Shown here: one piece after another, positions 42,465 through 50,844 of the stretch
Layout: each line of letters begins with the position of its first letter
How positions within the stretch are numbered: the first letter of the stretch is position 1
Origin: Actinomycetota bacterium
GTDB taxonomy: Bacteria; Actinomycetota; Actinomycetes; S36-B12; UBA10799
Direction of reading: 5' to 3'
Assembly (NCBI GenBank): GCA_020637055.1
Contig: JACJWR010000001.1
Location: forward strand, 620,001 to 684,000
DNA: 64,000 bases
Position numbers and translations under genes: made by a program
Notes under the pieces: generated by a model
Databases searched by the model: none
Seen by the model: only the letters and a program-made list of their open reading frames with translations
Told to the model about the DNA's origin: nothing

Positions 42465-43292
42465 GTGACGCCTGTGTCTGCTGCATCGAACCCGGCCGCC
42501 GCCCGAGTGCTGGCCGACGACGCGCTGAGCGGTCGGCGCGCACTGGTGACCGGCGGTGGCACGGGAATCGGCCGGGCGATCGCCTGGCAATTCGCGGCCG
42601 CCGGCGCCGACGTGGCGATCCTCGGCCGCCGGCCCGAGCCGCTGTCGGAGACCGCGGAGTGGATCGCGGCGGCCTTCCCGTCGGTCCGGGTGCTGCCGGT
42701 GACTGCGGATGTCCGCGAAGCCGAAGACGTCGATGGTGCCCTGGATGAGGTGATCGACACCTTCGACGGGATCGATGTGCTTGTCAACAATGCTGGAGGT
42801 CAATTCGTCAGCCCGGCCGAGCAGGTCACGCCCAAAGGTTTCCGCGCGGTGACCCGTTTGAACCTCGAGGCAACGTGGTACATGACGACCCAAGTCGCCA
42901 ACCGATGCATGATTCCCAGCGGCTACGGAAAGGTCATCAGCATCACCATGACTCCGCGGCGCGGGATGCCCGGGATGGCCCACAGTTCCGCCGCGCGTGC
43001 GGCGGTGGAGTCGTTGATGCGCACCTTGGCAGTCGAGTGGGGCCGCCATGGAATTCGTCTCACGGCGGTGGCGCCCGGGATCGTGCACACCGAGGCCTGG
43101 GAACGCTACGGACTGGATCCGGACCAGATTTCCGCCGTGGTGCCGATCGGCCGGCTCGAGGCCGCCGACGAAGTCGCTGCGATGGTCGGATTCCTTGCCA
43201 GCGCCGGTGGAGATTACATCACTGGCACCACTATCGTTGTGGACGGCGGTCTGGACGTGTCAGGCCCCGGTTCGGCGTTCGGGGCCGGCTAG
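42465..43292 (+). CDS. Short-chain dehydrogenase/reductase with non-canonical catalytic motif
   Basis: A 275-residue Rossmann enzyme: NAD(P) site RRALVTGGGTGIGRAIAWQF (about 23-42), structural NNAG (about 108), then where most SDRs have YxxxK the sequence reads HSSAARAAVESLMRTLAVEW. Tyr and Lys are replaced by Ser and Arg, as in 2,4-dienoyl-CoA/enoyl-CoA reductase-like SDRs, so an enoyl-CoA-type reductase is likely. The closing VDGGLDVSGPG is typical. GTG 42465 has GGGA upstream. Divergent from the DtxR gene, which may control it. Confidence 0.8.
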   Translation: MTPVSAASNPAAARVLADDALSGRRALVTGGGTGIGRAIAWQFAAAGADVAILGRRPEPLSETAEWIAAAFPSVRVLPVTADVREAEDVDGALDEVIDTFDGIDVLVNNAGGQFVSPAEQVTPKGFRAVTRLNLEATWYMTTQVANRCMIPSGYGKVISITMTPRRGMPGMAHSSAARAAVESLMRTLAVEWGRHGIRLTAVAPGIVHTEAWERYGLDPDQISAVVPIGRLEAADEVAAMVGFLASAGGDYITGTTIVVDGGLDVSGPGSAFGAG

Positions 43293-43366
43293 TTGGCCGA
43301 GCCTGCTGCGTCCGCCGCTTCCGGGTCGATGCGCAACGCTGGGGTTGGCACCGGGCGCGGACGGAG

Positions 43367-45139
43367 GTGAGCACGATCGACGACCACTCCCGTCTGCTTC
43401 GGGAGACGTTGGCAACTGGCCTCGACGGCGCCGTGCTCTGCGCCGCCGATGAGCCTTTCGGTGTCTCCTATGTGTCGGACGCGGCGCGTTCGACGTTGCT
43501 CCTGTTGGGTGTCTCTCCTTCGGCCTTCGTGCGGCTGGACGAGCAGGCGGCCGGGGGTGGTGGATCCACTGACGAGCCACCGGTGGCGATCTCCGACGTG
43601 CTACCGGCGGGGCTCGACGCCGACGAGTTGGCCATCGCCCGGGAGGCGGCGCAGGACGGCTCGAGGGTGGTCGACACCATCGACGTGCGTGGCCCCGAGG
43701 GAACGATCCGGGGTCACATGGCCATTGCGGTGCGCCGGATCAAGGGGCACCTGGTGTGGTCGATCAGGGCCATGGACCTCTCCGAACGGCAAACTGGGCG
43801 CCCTCGCCCGGAACCCACCCTGGATCCGCTCACGGGGCTCACCACACGGCCCGGTATCCGGCGGGCGCTGGAATTCTGCCTGGAGCGCTTGGATGTGCTG
43901 GGTGAGGCCTTCGCGCTCGAGCTTGTGGACGTGGACAACCTCACCGGGATCAACGACCGGTTCGGCCACGACGTCGGCGACAGTGTGCTGCGGGAGGTGG
44001 GCGAACGCCTGCGTGCGCTGGTGCGCGGATCGGATGCGGTGGGCCGGGTCGGCGACGATGAGTTCGTGCTCGTATGGCCGGGTGTGCGGTCCTTGGGCGA
44101 TGTGCGACTGCTCCACAACCGCGTGTCGGAATCCATCGCTGCGGAATTCGACGTCGGCGGTCGCGTGGTGAACGTCACCGTCAGCGCCGGAGCGCTGTTC
44201 GTCGGGGTGCCGCAGGATTGCGACCCGGACGATCTGCTGCGCGGAGTGGATTCGTCGATGCGGCGCGCTCGCGCCGATGGGCCGGGTCGGATGGTGTTGA
44301 CCGAGCAGCGGGATCACGTCGACCGGACGGGCACGTTCGTCACTGTCGGGGAGTTGCGGGAGGCCCTGCGCGAGAACGAGTTGGTGCTCTACACCCAACC
44401 CATGGTCGATGTGTTCACCGGACGCACGGCTGGGGCGGAGATGTTGGTGCGGTGGCAGCATCCGGAGCGCGGTCTGCTCGGACCGGCGGACTTCCTGGTC
44501 GCCGCCGAGGCGACGGATGTGATGGATGAGATCGGCGCCTGGGTGATCGACAAGTCGGTGGCGCTGACTGCGGCGTGGGAGCGCACGAGTCCGCTGGGCG
44601 ACTTCCGGATCGGCATCAACGCCTGGCCCCGGCAACTCACGCATTCAGATCTCGTGGGCCAGTTGGCTGCCGCGTTGGATCGCCATGGCTCGCGACCCGA
44701 ACGCTTCGTGGTCGAGGTGATCGAGAGCCAGGAACTGCAGTCCCGGACCAAGGTGGCGGAGCAGTTGCGCCGACTGCTGGAATTGGGTGTGGGGGTGGGC
44801 ATCGACGACTTCGGGTCCGGCTTCGCGAACATGTCCTACCTCAGAGACCTGCCCATCGACATGATCAAGGTCGATCGGGCGCTGGTCGGTCGCTATCCGA
44901 CTCGCCGCGAAGAGGCCATCTTGGAGGCCATCCAATCGATCGGCTCGGCCATCGATGCGGAAGTGGTGTTGGAAGGGGTGGAGCAGATCGCGCAGTTGGA
45001 GACCGCCCGCCGGTGCGGCGTGCGACTCGTGCAGGGCTACCTGGTGGGGCGTCCGGCACCGGCGTCCCGCCGTCCGCCGGAGGGGCGATTCCCGTTGCCG
45101 CCGATGACCGCCCCGGCCCAGCGGCCCCCGGTCGAGTAG
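43367..45139 (+). CDS. GGDEF-EAL domain protein, likely c-di-GMP phosphodiesterase
   Basis: A 590-residue protein. Residues about 1-140 form a PAS-like sensor, then a GGDEF domain (about 160-310) with core VGRVGDDEFVLVWPG, in which GGDEF is changed to GDDEF. The EAL domain (about 325-585) keeps catalytic residues: GAEMLVRWQHPERG, VIESQELQSR, GVGIDDFGSGFANMSYLRDL and EGVEQIAQLE. So cyclase activity is doubtful and hydrolysis likely. A perfect SD GGAGGTGA (43363-43370) overlaps GTG 43367 and lies five bases before an in-frame ATC at 43376. The true start may thus be either. Cytoplasmic, no membrane helix. Confidence 0.85.
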   Translation: MSTIDDHSRLLRETLATGLDGAVLCAADEPFGVSYVSDAARSTLLLLGVSPSAFVRLDEQAAGGGGSTDEPPVAISDVLPAGLDADELAIAREAAQDGSRVVDTIDVRGPEGTIRGHMAIAVRRIKGHLVWSIRAMDLSERQTGRPRPEPTLDPLTGLTTRPGIRRALEFCLERLDVLGEAFALELVDVDNLTGINDRFGHDVGDSVLREVGERLRALVRGSDAVGRVGDDEFVLVWPGVRSLGDVRLLHNRVSESIAAEFDVGGRVVNVTVSAGALFVGVPQDCDPDDLLRGVDSSMRRARADGPGRMVLTEQRDHVDRTGTFVTVGELREALRENELVLYTQPMVDVFTGRTAGAEMLVRWQHPERGLLGPADFLVAAEATDVMDEIGAWVIDKSVALTAAWERTSPLGDFRIGINAWPRQLTHSDLVGQLAAALDRHGSRPERFVVEVIESQELQSRTKVAEQLRRLLELGVGVGIDDFGSGFANMSYLRDLPIDMIKVDRALVGRYPTRREEAILEAIQSIGSAIDAEVVLEGVEQIAQLETARRCGVRLVQGYLVGRPAPASRRPPEGRFPLPPMTAPAQRPPVE

Positions 45140-45144
45140 TCGCC

Positions 45145-45843
45145 GTGGACTCGGCGGTGGCCCGTCGACGGCAGATCCCCGATCGGTCGGCGGCGCCAAA
45201 GTTCTTGTGGCCCGGAGCAATCCTGCTGACTTCGGGCGTGGTGCTTGCGTTGGTGGTTCTGCTGGCCAACGAAGCCGTGACCGCGAGTGACCGGCCCTTC
45301 AACGAATGGTGGTTCGACCTGGCCAAGAGCCACCCGTTGCTGGCGGACTACGCCGCGATTGCCCAGCGTGTGGGCTCGGGCAACGTCACCGGACCGATCG
45401 GGGTCGTGTTCGGTGTGGTGCTGGCTGTCGCCAAGCGCTGGCGGTGGCTGACGTTCTTCGCGGTGAGTGCTATCGGCGGACTGCTGATCTCGGAGTTGTT
45501 CAAACACCTCATCGCCCGGCCGCGCCCGGAGTGGCCGGACCCCTTCTTCACCGAGGACGGTTACTCGTTCCCCTCCGGCCACACGCTGTCCGGGGTGACG
45601 ACCTGGGTGGCCATGGGGGTGGTCGTGATGTTCCTGCTGCCCCGTGCGGCGGGCGGGATCATCGGCTGGTTGCTGGTGCTGATCGGAGTCGGGATGGGCC
45701 CCAGCCGGTGGCTCTACGGGGTGCACTGGATCACCGACGTCCTGGGCGGCTGGCTGCTGGGATTCGGCTGGCTGCTGCTGGTGGCCGGCTGGTGCATCCG
45801 GCGCTGGGGTGACCCGCCGATCCGTACCCCTTCGTCGCACTAG
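45145..45843 (+). CDS. PAP2-family membrane phosphatase
   Basis: A 232-residue membrane enzyme with about six helices. The three PAP2 motifs are all visible: KHLIARPRPEWP (KX6RP), YSFPSGHTLSG (PSGH) and SRWLYGVHWITDVLGG (SRX5HX3D). It dephosphorylates lipid phosphates such as undecaprenyl pyrophosphate or phosphatidate on the outer face. GTG 45145 starts six bases after the EAL stop, so both may be one transcript. Confidence 0.92.
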   Translation: MDSAVARRRQIPDRSAAPKFLWPGAILLTSGVVLALVVLLANEAVTASDRPFNEWWFDLAKSHPLLADYAAIAQRVGSGNVTGPIGVVFGVVLAVAKRWRWLTFFAVSAIGGLLISELFKHLIARPRPEWPDPFFTEDGYSFPSGHTLSGVTTWVAMGVVVMFLLPRAAGGIIGWLLVLIGVGMGPSRWLYGVHWITDVLGGWLLGFGWLLLVAGWCIRRWGDPPIRTPSSH

Positions 45844-45913
45844 GCGGCCCCAGAGGACCCACTAGCGCTACAAAGGCGTGCTCTCGCGGGGAGGGGTGGG
45901 CGAGGATGGAACC

Positions 45914-48646
45914 ATGGCGGTGCTGGATCGGACCAACCCTGGTGGCCATCACGCCGTGACCGGCCACCAGTTGCTGGTGCTGCTCGAGACCGATCCGCAC
46001 CTGGGCCTGTCGGATTCGGAGGCGCAGAACCGGGCGGCCGCGTTCGGGCCCAACGTGCTGCCCCAATCACGACCCGAAGGCTGGTTTCGACGGCTGCTGC
46101 GGCAGTTGCACAATCCGCTGATCTACGTGCTGCTCGTGGCCGGCGGGGTCACCACGGTGCTAGGCGAGTACGTCGACGCCGTGGTGATCTTCGGTGTGGT
46201 GGTGATCAACGCAGCAGTCGGATTCGTCCAGGAATCCAAGGCCGAGTCCGCCCTGGAGTCGTTGCGTGCGCTGGTGCAGACCACTGCCACCGTGGTGCGC
46301 TCCGGTGTGGTCCGTGAGGTTGATTCGCGGGATCTGGTGCCGGGTGATCTGGTCAGACTCGAGGCCGGCGACAAGGTGCCGGCCGACATTCGGTTGTTGA
46401 CCGTGGATGAGTTGCGCGTCGATGAGTCGGCCCTCACCGGCGAGTCGGTGCCGGTGGCGAAAGATGAAGTGGTGCTGCCCGCCGGAACGGCGGTGGCAGA
46501 TCGTCGCAACATGGTGCATTCGGGAACCTTCGTCACCGGCGGCAGCGCCACGGGGGTGGTGGTGGAGATCGGATCGGCCACCGAACTCGGCGAGATCCAC
46601 CGACTGATGGGGTCAGTCGACCAACTCACGACTCCGCTGACGCGGCGGCTCGCCGGCTTCAGCAAGGTGCTCACGGTGGTGATCCTGGCTGCCGCCGTGG
46701 TCACCTTCGCGATCGGTGTGTGGCGAGGCGAGCCGTGGGCCGAGATGTTCAAGGCCGCAGTGGCGCTTGCCGTCGGCGCCATTCCGGAGGGTTTGCCGGC
46801 GGCGGTCACTATCACGCTGGCGATCGGGGTTGGTCGGATGGCCCAGCGCAGGGCCGTCATCAGGCGAATGCCTGCGGTGGAAACGCTGGGCAGCACCACA
46901 GTGATCTGCACCGACAAGACCGGCACCCTGACGCAGAACAAGATGGCCGTGCGAGTGGTGCACACGCCGCAGGCCGGCTACCACGTCGAGGAGCAACGGG
47001 ACGGTGCGCCGGAACTCGTCGCCGATGTTGACGGCGAACGCGTGGATTCCGGCGCCGACCAGGCGCTTCGCTGGTCCCTCCAGGCAGGCGCCCTGTGCAA
47101 CGACGCCTCGGTACGGATCGACGACGAGGGTGGCGTGCAGACTCTGGGCGATCCGACCGAGGTGGCCATGCTGTTGGTCGCCGAGCGGGCCGGACTCGAA
47201 CTGCGAAGGCTGGCCGACGACTGGCCGCGGATCGACACGGTTCCCTTCAGCTCCGCCCGAATGTACATGGCGACGGTTCACAGCTGCGCCCACCCTGAGG
47301 GTGGGGAATCGGCGGAAGACCGGTGGGTGCTGGCGAAGGGTGCGGTCGAACGGATCCTCGACTTGTGCACCAGCCAGATGGATGCCGAAGGACGACCAGG
47401 CGAACTGGATCGCGACGACATCCTCACGGTCGCCGGGGAGTTGGCGGGCACCGGCCTGCGGGTGCTCGCGACGGCGGCCGCGCCGCTAGCGGACAGTTGG
47501 GATCCGGAGGCGGTCGAGTTGCCGCCGCTGATGTTCACCGGCCTGCAGGCGATGCTCGATCCTCCCCGTCCGGCCGCAGTGCGGGCGGTCGCGACCTGCC
47601 ACGGAGCCGGCATCGACGTGAAGATGATCACGGGCGATCACGCGGCAACCGCGGCGGCGATCGGGCGAGAGGTGGGAATCCTGACTGGCGATGCCCCCGA
47701 TGCCGTGGTCACCGGTGCGCAGTTGGCCCGGCTCGACCAGGCCGAGCTGGTCGAGCGGGTGCCGCAGGCGCAGGTGTTCGCCCGGGTCGATCCGGAGCAG
47801 AAGTTGCTGCTGGTGGAGGCCTTGCGTGCCCGGGCCCAGGTGGTGGCGATGACTGGCGACGGTGTCAACGATGCGCCCGCGTTGCGGCAAGCCGACATCG
47901 GCATCGCGATGGGCTACGGCGGCACCGAGGTGGCCAAGGAGGCCTCCGACATGGTGCTCCTCGATGACGACTTCGCCACCATCGAGGCCGCCGTGGAAGA
48001 AGGCCGTGGGGTCTTCGACAACCTCACCAAATTCATTGTGTGGACGCTTCCCACGAACATGGGCGAAGGTCTGGTGATCCTGGTCGCAATCCTGCTTGGC
48101 GCCTCGTTGCCGATCCTGCCGGTGCAGATCCTGTGGATCAACATGACCACGGCGGTGTTCCTCGGTCTCATGTTGGCGTTCGAGCCCAAGGAACCCGGCA
48201 TCATGGCGAGGCCACCGAGGCGACCCGGGCAGGCACTCTTGCCACGATTCCTGGTCGTGCGGATGGTTGTGGTGGCGATCTTCCTGGTGGTGGCTTCGTG
48301 GTGGCTGTATCGCTGGGAACTGGCGTCCGGCGCCGACGTCGAATCGGCCCGCACGGCAGCCGTGAACCTCTTCGTGGTCGTCGAGGCCTTCTACCTGTTC
48401 AGTTGTCGATCGTTGACCGGATCCGCCTTCCGGGTGGGTGTGCTTAGCAACCGCTGGATCCTCGGCGGCGTCGCCATCCAAGCGGTGGGCCAGTTGGCGT
48501 TGACCTACCTGCCGGTGATGAATGAGGTCTTCGGAACGGCCGCGATAGGCGTCGACGTGTGGTTGCGGATCTTCGCGGTCGGGGTTGCGGTGTGGCTCGC
48601 GGTGGCGCTCGACAAACGTCTCCGGCGCGTCGACCGCTCGGCCTAG
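45914..48646 (+). CDS. P2-type cation-transporting ATPase (CtpF-like)
   Basis: A 910-residue P-type ATPase. Actuator TGES in ALTGESVPVAKDE, phosphorylated Asp D334 in CTDKTGTLTQ, nucleotide-domain and hinge MTGDGVNDAPALRQADIGI. Ion-site clues: M4 PEGLPAAVTITLAIG, M5 TNMGEGLVILV, M6 WINMTTAVFLGLMLAFEP, where N743 and T746 correspond to SERCA N796 and T799 but the Asp (800) position is A747. This matches CtpF-type bacterial pumps rather than true SERCA calcium pumps. Substrate (Ca2+, Mn2+, Na+ or other) cannot be fixed. ATG 45914; stop overlaps the next gene in CTAG. Confidence 0.93.
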   Translation: MAVLDRTNPGGHHAVTGHQLLVLLETDPHLGLSDSEAQNRAAAFGPNVLPQSRPEGWFRRLLRQLHNPLIYVLLVAGGVTTVLGEYVDAVVIFGVVVINAAVGFVQESKAESALESLRALVQTTATVVRSGVVREVDSRDLVPGDLVRLEAGDKVPADIRLLTVDELRVDESALTGESVPVAKDEVVLPAGTAVADRRNMVHSGTFVTGGSATGVVVEIGSATELGEIHRLMGSVDQLTTPLTRRLAGFSKVLTVVILAAAVVTFAIGVWRGEPWAEMFKAAVALAVGAIPEGLPAAVTITLAIGVGRMAQRRAVIRRMPAVETLGSTTVICTDKTGTLTQNKMAVRVVHTPQAGYHVEEQRDGAPELVADVDGERVDSGADQALRWSLQAGALCNDASVRIDDEGGVQTLGDPTEVAMLLVAERAGLELRRLADDWPRIDTVPFSSARMYMATVHSCAHPEGGESAEDRWVLAKGAVERILDLCTSQMDAEGRPGELDRDDILTVAGELAGTGLRVLATAAAPLADSWDPEAVELPPLMFTGLQAMLDPPRPAAVRAVATCHGAGIDVKMITGDHAATAAAIGREVGILTGDAPDAVVTGAQLARLDQAELVERVPQAQVFARVDPEQKLLLVEALRARAQVVAMTGDGVNDAPALRQADIGIAMGYGGTEVAKEASDMVLLDDDFATIEAAVEEGRGVFDNLTKFIVWTLPTNMGEGLVILVAILLGASLPILPVQILWINMTTAVFLGLMLAFEPKEPGIMARPPRRPGQALLPRFLVVRMVVVAIFLVVASWWLYRWELASGADVESARTAAVNLFVVVEAFYLFSCRSLTGSAFRVGVLSNRWILGGVAIQAVGQLALTYLPVMNEVFGTAAIGVDVWLRIFAVGVAVWLAVALDKRLRRVDRSA

Positions 48647-49719
48647 CGGCGGTCGGTGAGCGCGTCGGGAAGTGCCAGCACGTCCCCTATCCGCGGTTCG
48701 GATTCGGTGTCGCCGCGCAGGTAGGCGTCGAAGAACGTACGCGAGTTGGCCGCCACGAACGCGTTCACCTCCGCTGCAGCCTCACCGCCGAGGTTCGCGT
48801 GGGTCTGGCCCTCGAGGACGGTGAGGTAGCGTCGGCCGTCCGCCGGATATCGGGCGAACGGGAACATCCGCCAGTCCTGACCCCGGTAGGTACCCGGCAG
48901 CCCGAGATCGTACCCGGCGACTCCGTCGGCTTCGAGCGACCCGACGAGGTTGTAGGCGGGTGTGGACACCGTGCGCCAGGAGTTGTCCGGTGATGGCGTG
49001 GCGAGGTCGTGCTCGACGTCGAACGAACCGAACTGACCCCAACCCTGCGGCGACAGCGCCACGAACGCATCCACTCTCGGATCCCGGAAGGTGACTCGGG
49101 GGCCCTCCGGATCGAACGGGTCGAGGAACTCCGCGCCAGCCAGGGCGTGGGCGGCGTAGGCCCCCCACGAGTGACCGAGGTGCCCCACCCGTCCGGCGTC
49201 GAGTTCGCCCGTGAAGCCTTCCGGGAGCGCCTCCGGATCGTCGATGATCGCGTCCAGCACAGCGGAGACGTCCTGCGGTCGGTCCCACCGCTGGTGGATC
49301 TCATCGGCGGACGGCAGGTGGGCGAGGTGCACCGACAGGTACCCGTTGCCGGCGAACTCCTGGCCGAGGTAGGCGAAACTCGTGTGTCCGGTCGCGCAGC
49401 CGATCCCGCCGTGCGACACGAGGACCACTGGGGCCCGGCCGTCGAAGTCCGTCGGATACCAGATTCGGATCGGCACGTCCCGCTGCTGATCCGCGCCGAA
49501 GGGGTACTGCGCCCGGTAGGACACCGATGCGTCCGCGTAGCCGACCCGAAAGGGAAGGGACGCCAGCCTTTCCGGATCCAGGCCCGCGCTGCCCCCGGTG
49601 GCACACTCGAGCGGGTCGGTGGGGTCGACCACGGCCTGCCGGCCGCCGGACACGGCACACGCCGAGGTCACCACCGCAACCACCAACCACAGGATCAGGC
49701 GCCGGGCGCGGGCACTCAT
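48643..49719 (-). CDS. Lipoprotein alpha/beta hydrolase (PAF-AH/chlorophyllase-like)
   Basis: A 358-residue secreted hydrolase: signal peptide with lipobox (LILWLVVAVVTSACAVSGG), then the alpha/beta fold. Oxyanion region VVLVSHGGIGCATG, nucleophile serine in GHLGHSWGAYAAHAL (GHSWG), and a likely catalytic His in LEGQTHANLGG. It resembles platelet-activating-factor acetylhydrolase-like esterases; the true substrate is unknown. ATG 49719. The C-terminal stop overlaps the ATPase stop (CTAG). Confidence 0.85.
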   Translation of the reverse strand: MSARARRLILWLVVAVVTSACAVSGGRQAVVDPTDPLECATGGSAGLDPERLASLPFRVGYADASVSYRAQYPFGADQQRDVPIRIWYPTDFDGRAPVVLVSHGGIGCATGHTSFAYLGQEFAGNGYLSVHLAHLPSADEIHQRWDRPQDVSAVLDAIIDDPEALPEGFTGELDAGRVGHLGHSWGAYAAHALAGAEFLDPFDPEGPRVTFRDPRVDAFVALSPQGWGQFGSFDVEHDLATPSPDNSWRTVSTPAYNLVGSLEADGVAGYDLGLPGTYRGQDWRMFPFARYPADGRRYLTVLEGQTHANLGGEAAAEVNAFVAANSRTFFDAYLRGDTESEPRIGDVLALPDALTDRR

Positions 49720-49789
49720 CGTCGATACCCTCCTGCCACCACGCTACTGCGCGGAGCCGCCGGTGCGCCGGACGCTAGGATCGCCCCGC

Positions 49790-49863
49790 GCCCTCGTAGC
49801 TCAGGTGGATAGAGCGACCGCCTCCTAAGCGGTAGGCCACTGGTTCGAGTCCAGTCGGGGGCA
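49790..49863 (+). tRNA. tRNA-Arg, anticodon CCT
   Basis: A 74-base cloverleaf: acceptor GCCCTCG with CGGGGGC (one T-G pair), D-arm GCTC/GAGC, anticodon stem ACCGC/GCGGT with loop CTCCTAA (anticodon CCT, reading AGG), T-arm ACTGG-TTCGAGT-CCAGT, discriminator A. No encoded CCA. Confidence 0.97.
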
Positions 49864-49903
49864 CGGGAGCACCGGGCGGCCATGCCCGACGGGCCGGGCC
49901 GCC

Positions 49904-50785
49904 TCAGCCCGGCAGGTAGTCCTTCGCGTTGGCCGCGGTGACGATCTCGATCCCGGTATCCACGAAACGGGGGACCGGAAGGCCGAGGGTCGCCTGCCAG
50001 AGCATCAGCACGGACATCGCTCCCTGCATCCGCGGGATCGTCGCCACCGACGACTCCAGCACCCCATCGGCCACCGCTTGGGCGATGGGGGCGATCGAGT
50101 CCATGCCCACCGCGGTGACCTCACCCGACCGCCCGGAGTCGACCAGTGCCTGGGCGATTCCGATCGGTCCGGAGGCATCGCAGGCCAGATAGCCGCGTAG
50201 GTGGGGGTTAGCCGCGAGCACTCGGGCCGCTTCCGCCCGGGCGGTGGTGATGTCGTCGTGATCTATCCCACCGTCGATCACGGTGATCCCGTCGAACTCC
50301 TCGAGTACGGTGAGTTGCGCGCGGTAGCGCTGCAGGTGGTTCGGTGCGTGCGGCACACCCTGCATCACCGCAACCTCGCCGGAGCCATCGAGCAAGGCGG
50401 CGAGCCTGCGGGCCGCGACGGCACCCTGCTCGGCGAAGTTGTTGCCCACGCCGGTGATGCCTTCGGTGGGGCTGGGCGAGTCGAATGCCACCACCGGGAC
50501 ACCGCTTTCGCGGGCCAGGATCATCGCCGGCATCGAGTCGGCGGGTTCCACCGGATCAATCGCGATCCCTTGGGGCTTCGAGGTCAGCACCGACTCCAGC
50601 GTCGCCTGCTGGCTAGCCAACGTCGCCTGCTCCGGCGGCGCATAGCTCACCTCGATCGGGGCGTGCACCGCAGTCGACATCGTCGCCGCCTGGTGCCGTG
50701 CCCCGCTGAGCACCTCGTCGTACCAGGGGTGTTCCACCTTGGGCACGATCACGAATCGAACCGGCTGCTCGTCTGGGCTGCTCAT
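49904..50785 (-). CDS. Periplasmic-binding-type sugar-binding protein without signal peptide
   Basis: A 293-residue protein with the two-lobe RbsB/LsrB-type fold: VRFVIVPKVEHPWYDEVLSG at the start, GIAIDPVEPADSMPAMILAR, GVPVVAFDSPSPTEGITGV and YLACDASGPIGIAQALVDSG. Such proteins normally are secreted and serve an ABC importer, but the N-terminus (MSSPDEQPVRFV) has no hydrophobic stretch, and no permease or kinase gene is adjacent. A cytoplasmic sugar or ligand sensor is one possibility. ATG 50785 is the only sensible start. Confidence 0.8.
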   Translation of the reverse strand: MSSPDEQPVRFVIVPKVEHPWYDEVLSGARHQAATMSTAVHAPIEVSYAPPEQATLASQQATLESVLTSKPQGIAIDPVEPADSMPAMILARESGVPVVAFDSPSPTEGITGVGNNFAEQGAVAARRLAALLDGSGEVAVMQGVPHAPNHLQRYRAQLTVLEEFDGITVIDGGIDHDDITTARAEAARVLAANPHLRGYLACDASGPIGIAQALVDSGRSGEVTAVGMDSIAPIAQAVADGVLESSVATIPRMQGAMSVLMLWQATLGLPVPRFVDTGIEIVTAANAKDYLPG

Positions 50786-50844
50786 GGCCGCACGGTATTG
50801 CACGTTGGGGTGGCACAAAAGGCCCTCAGGTCCGTCCTGGTCTG

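Noticed and set aside
42875..43366. Long N-terminal extension of the GGDEF-EAL protein
   Set aside because: The upstream frame overlaps the SDR gene and is a shadow; the GTG/SD at 43363-43370 is a better start.
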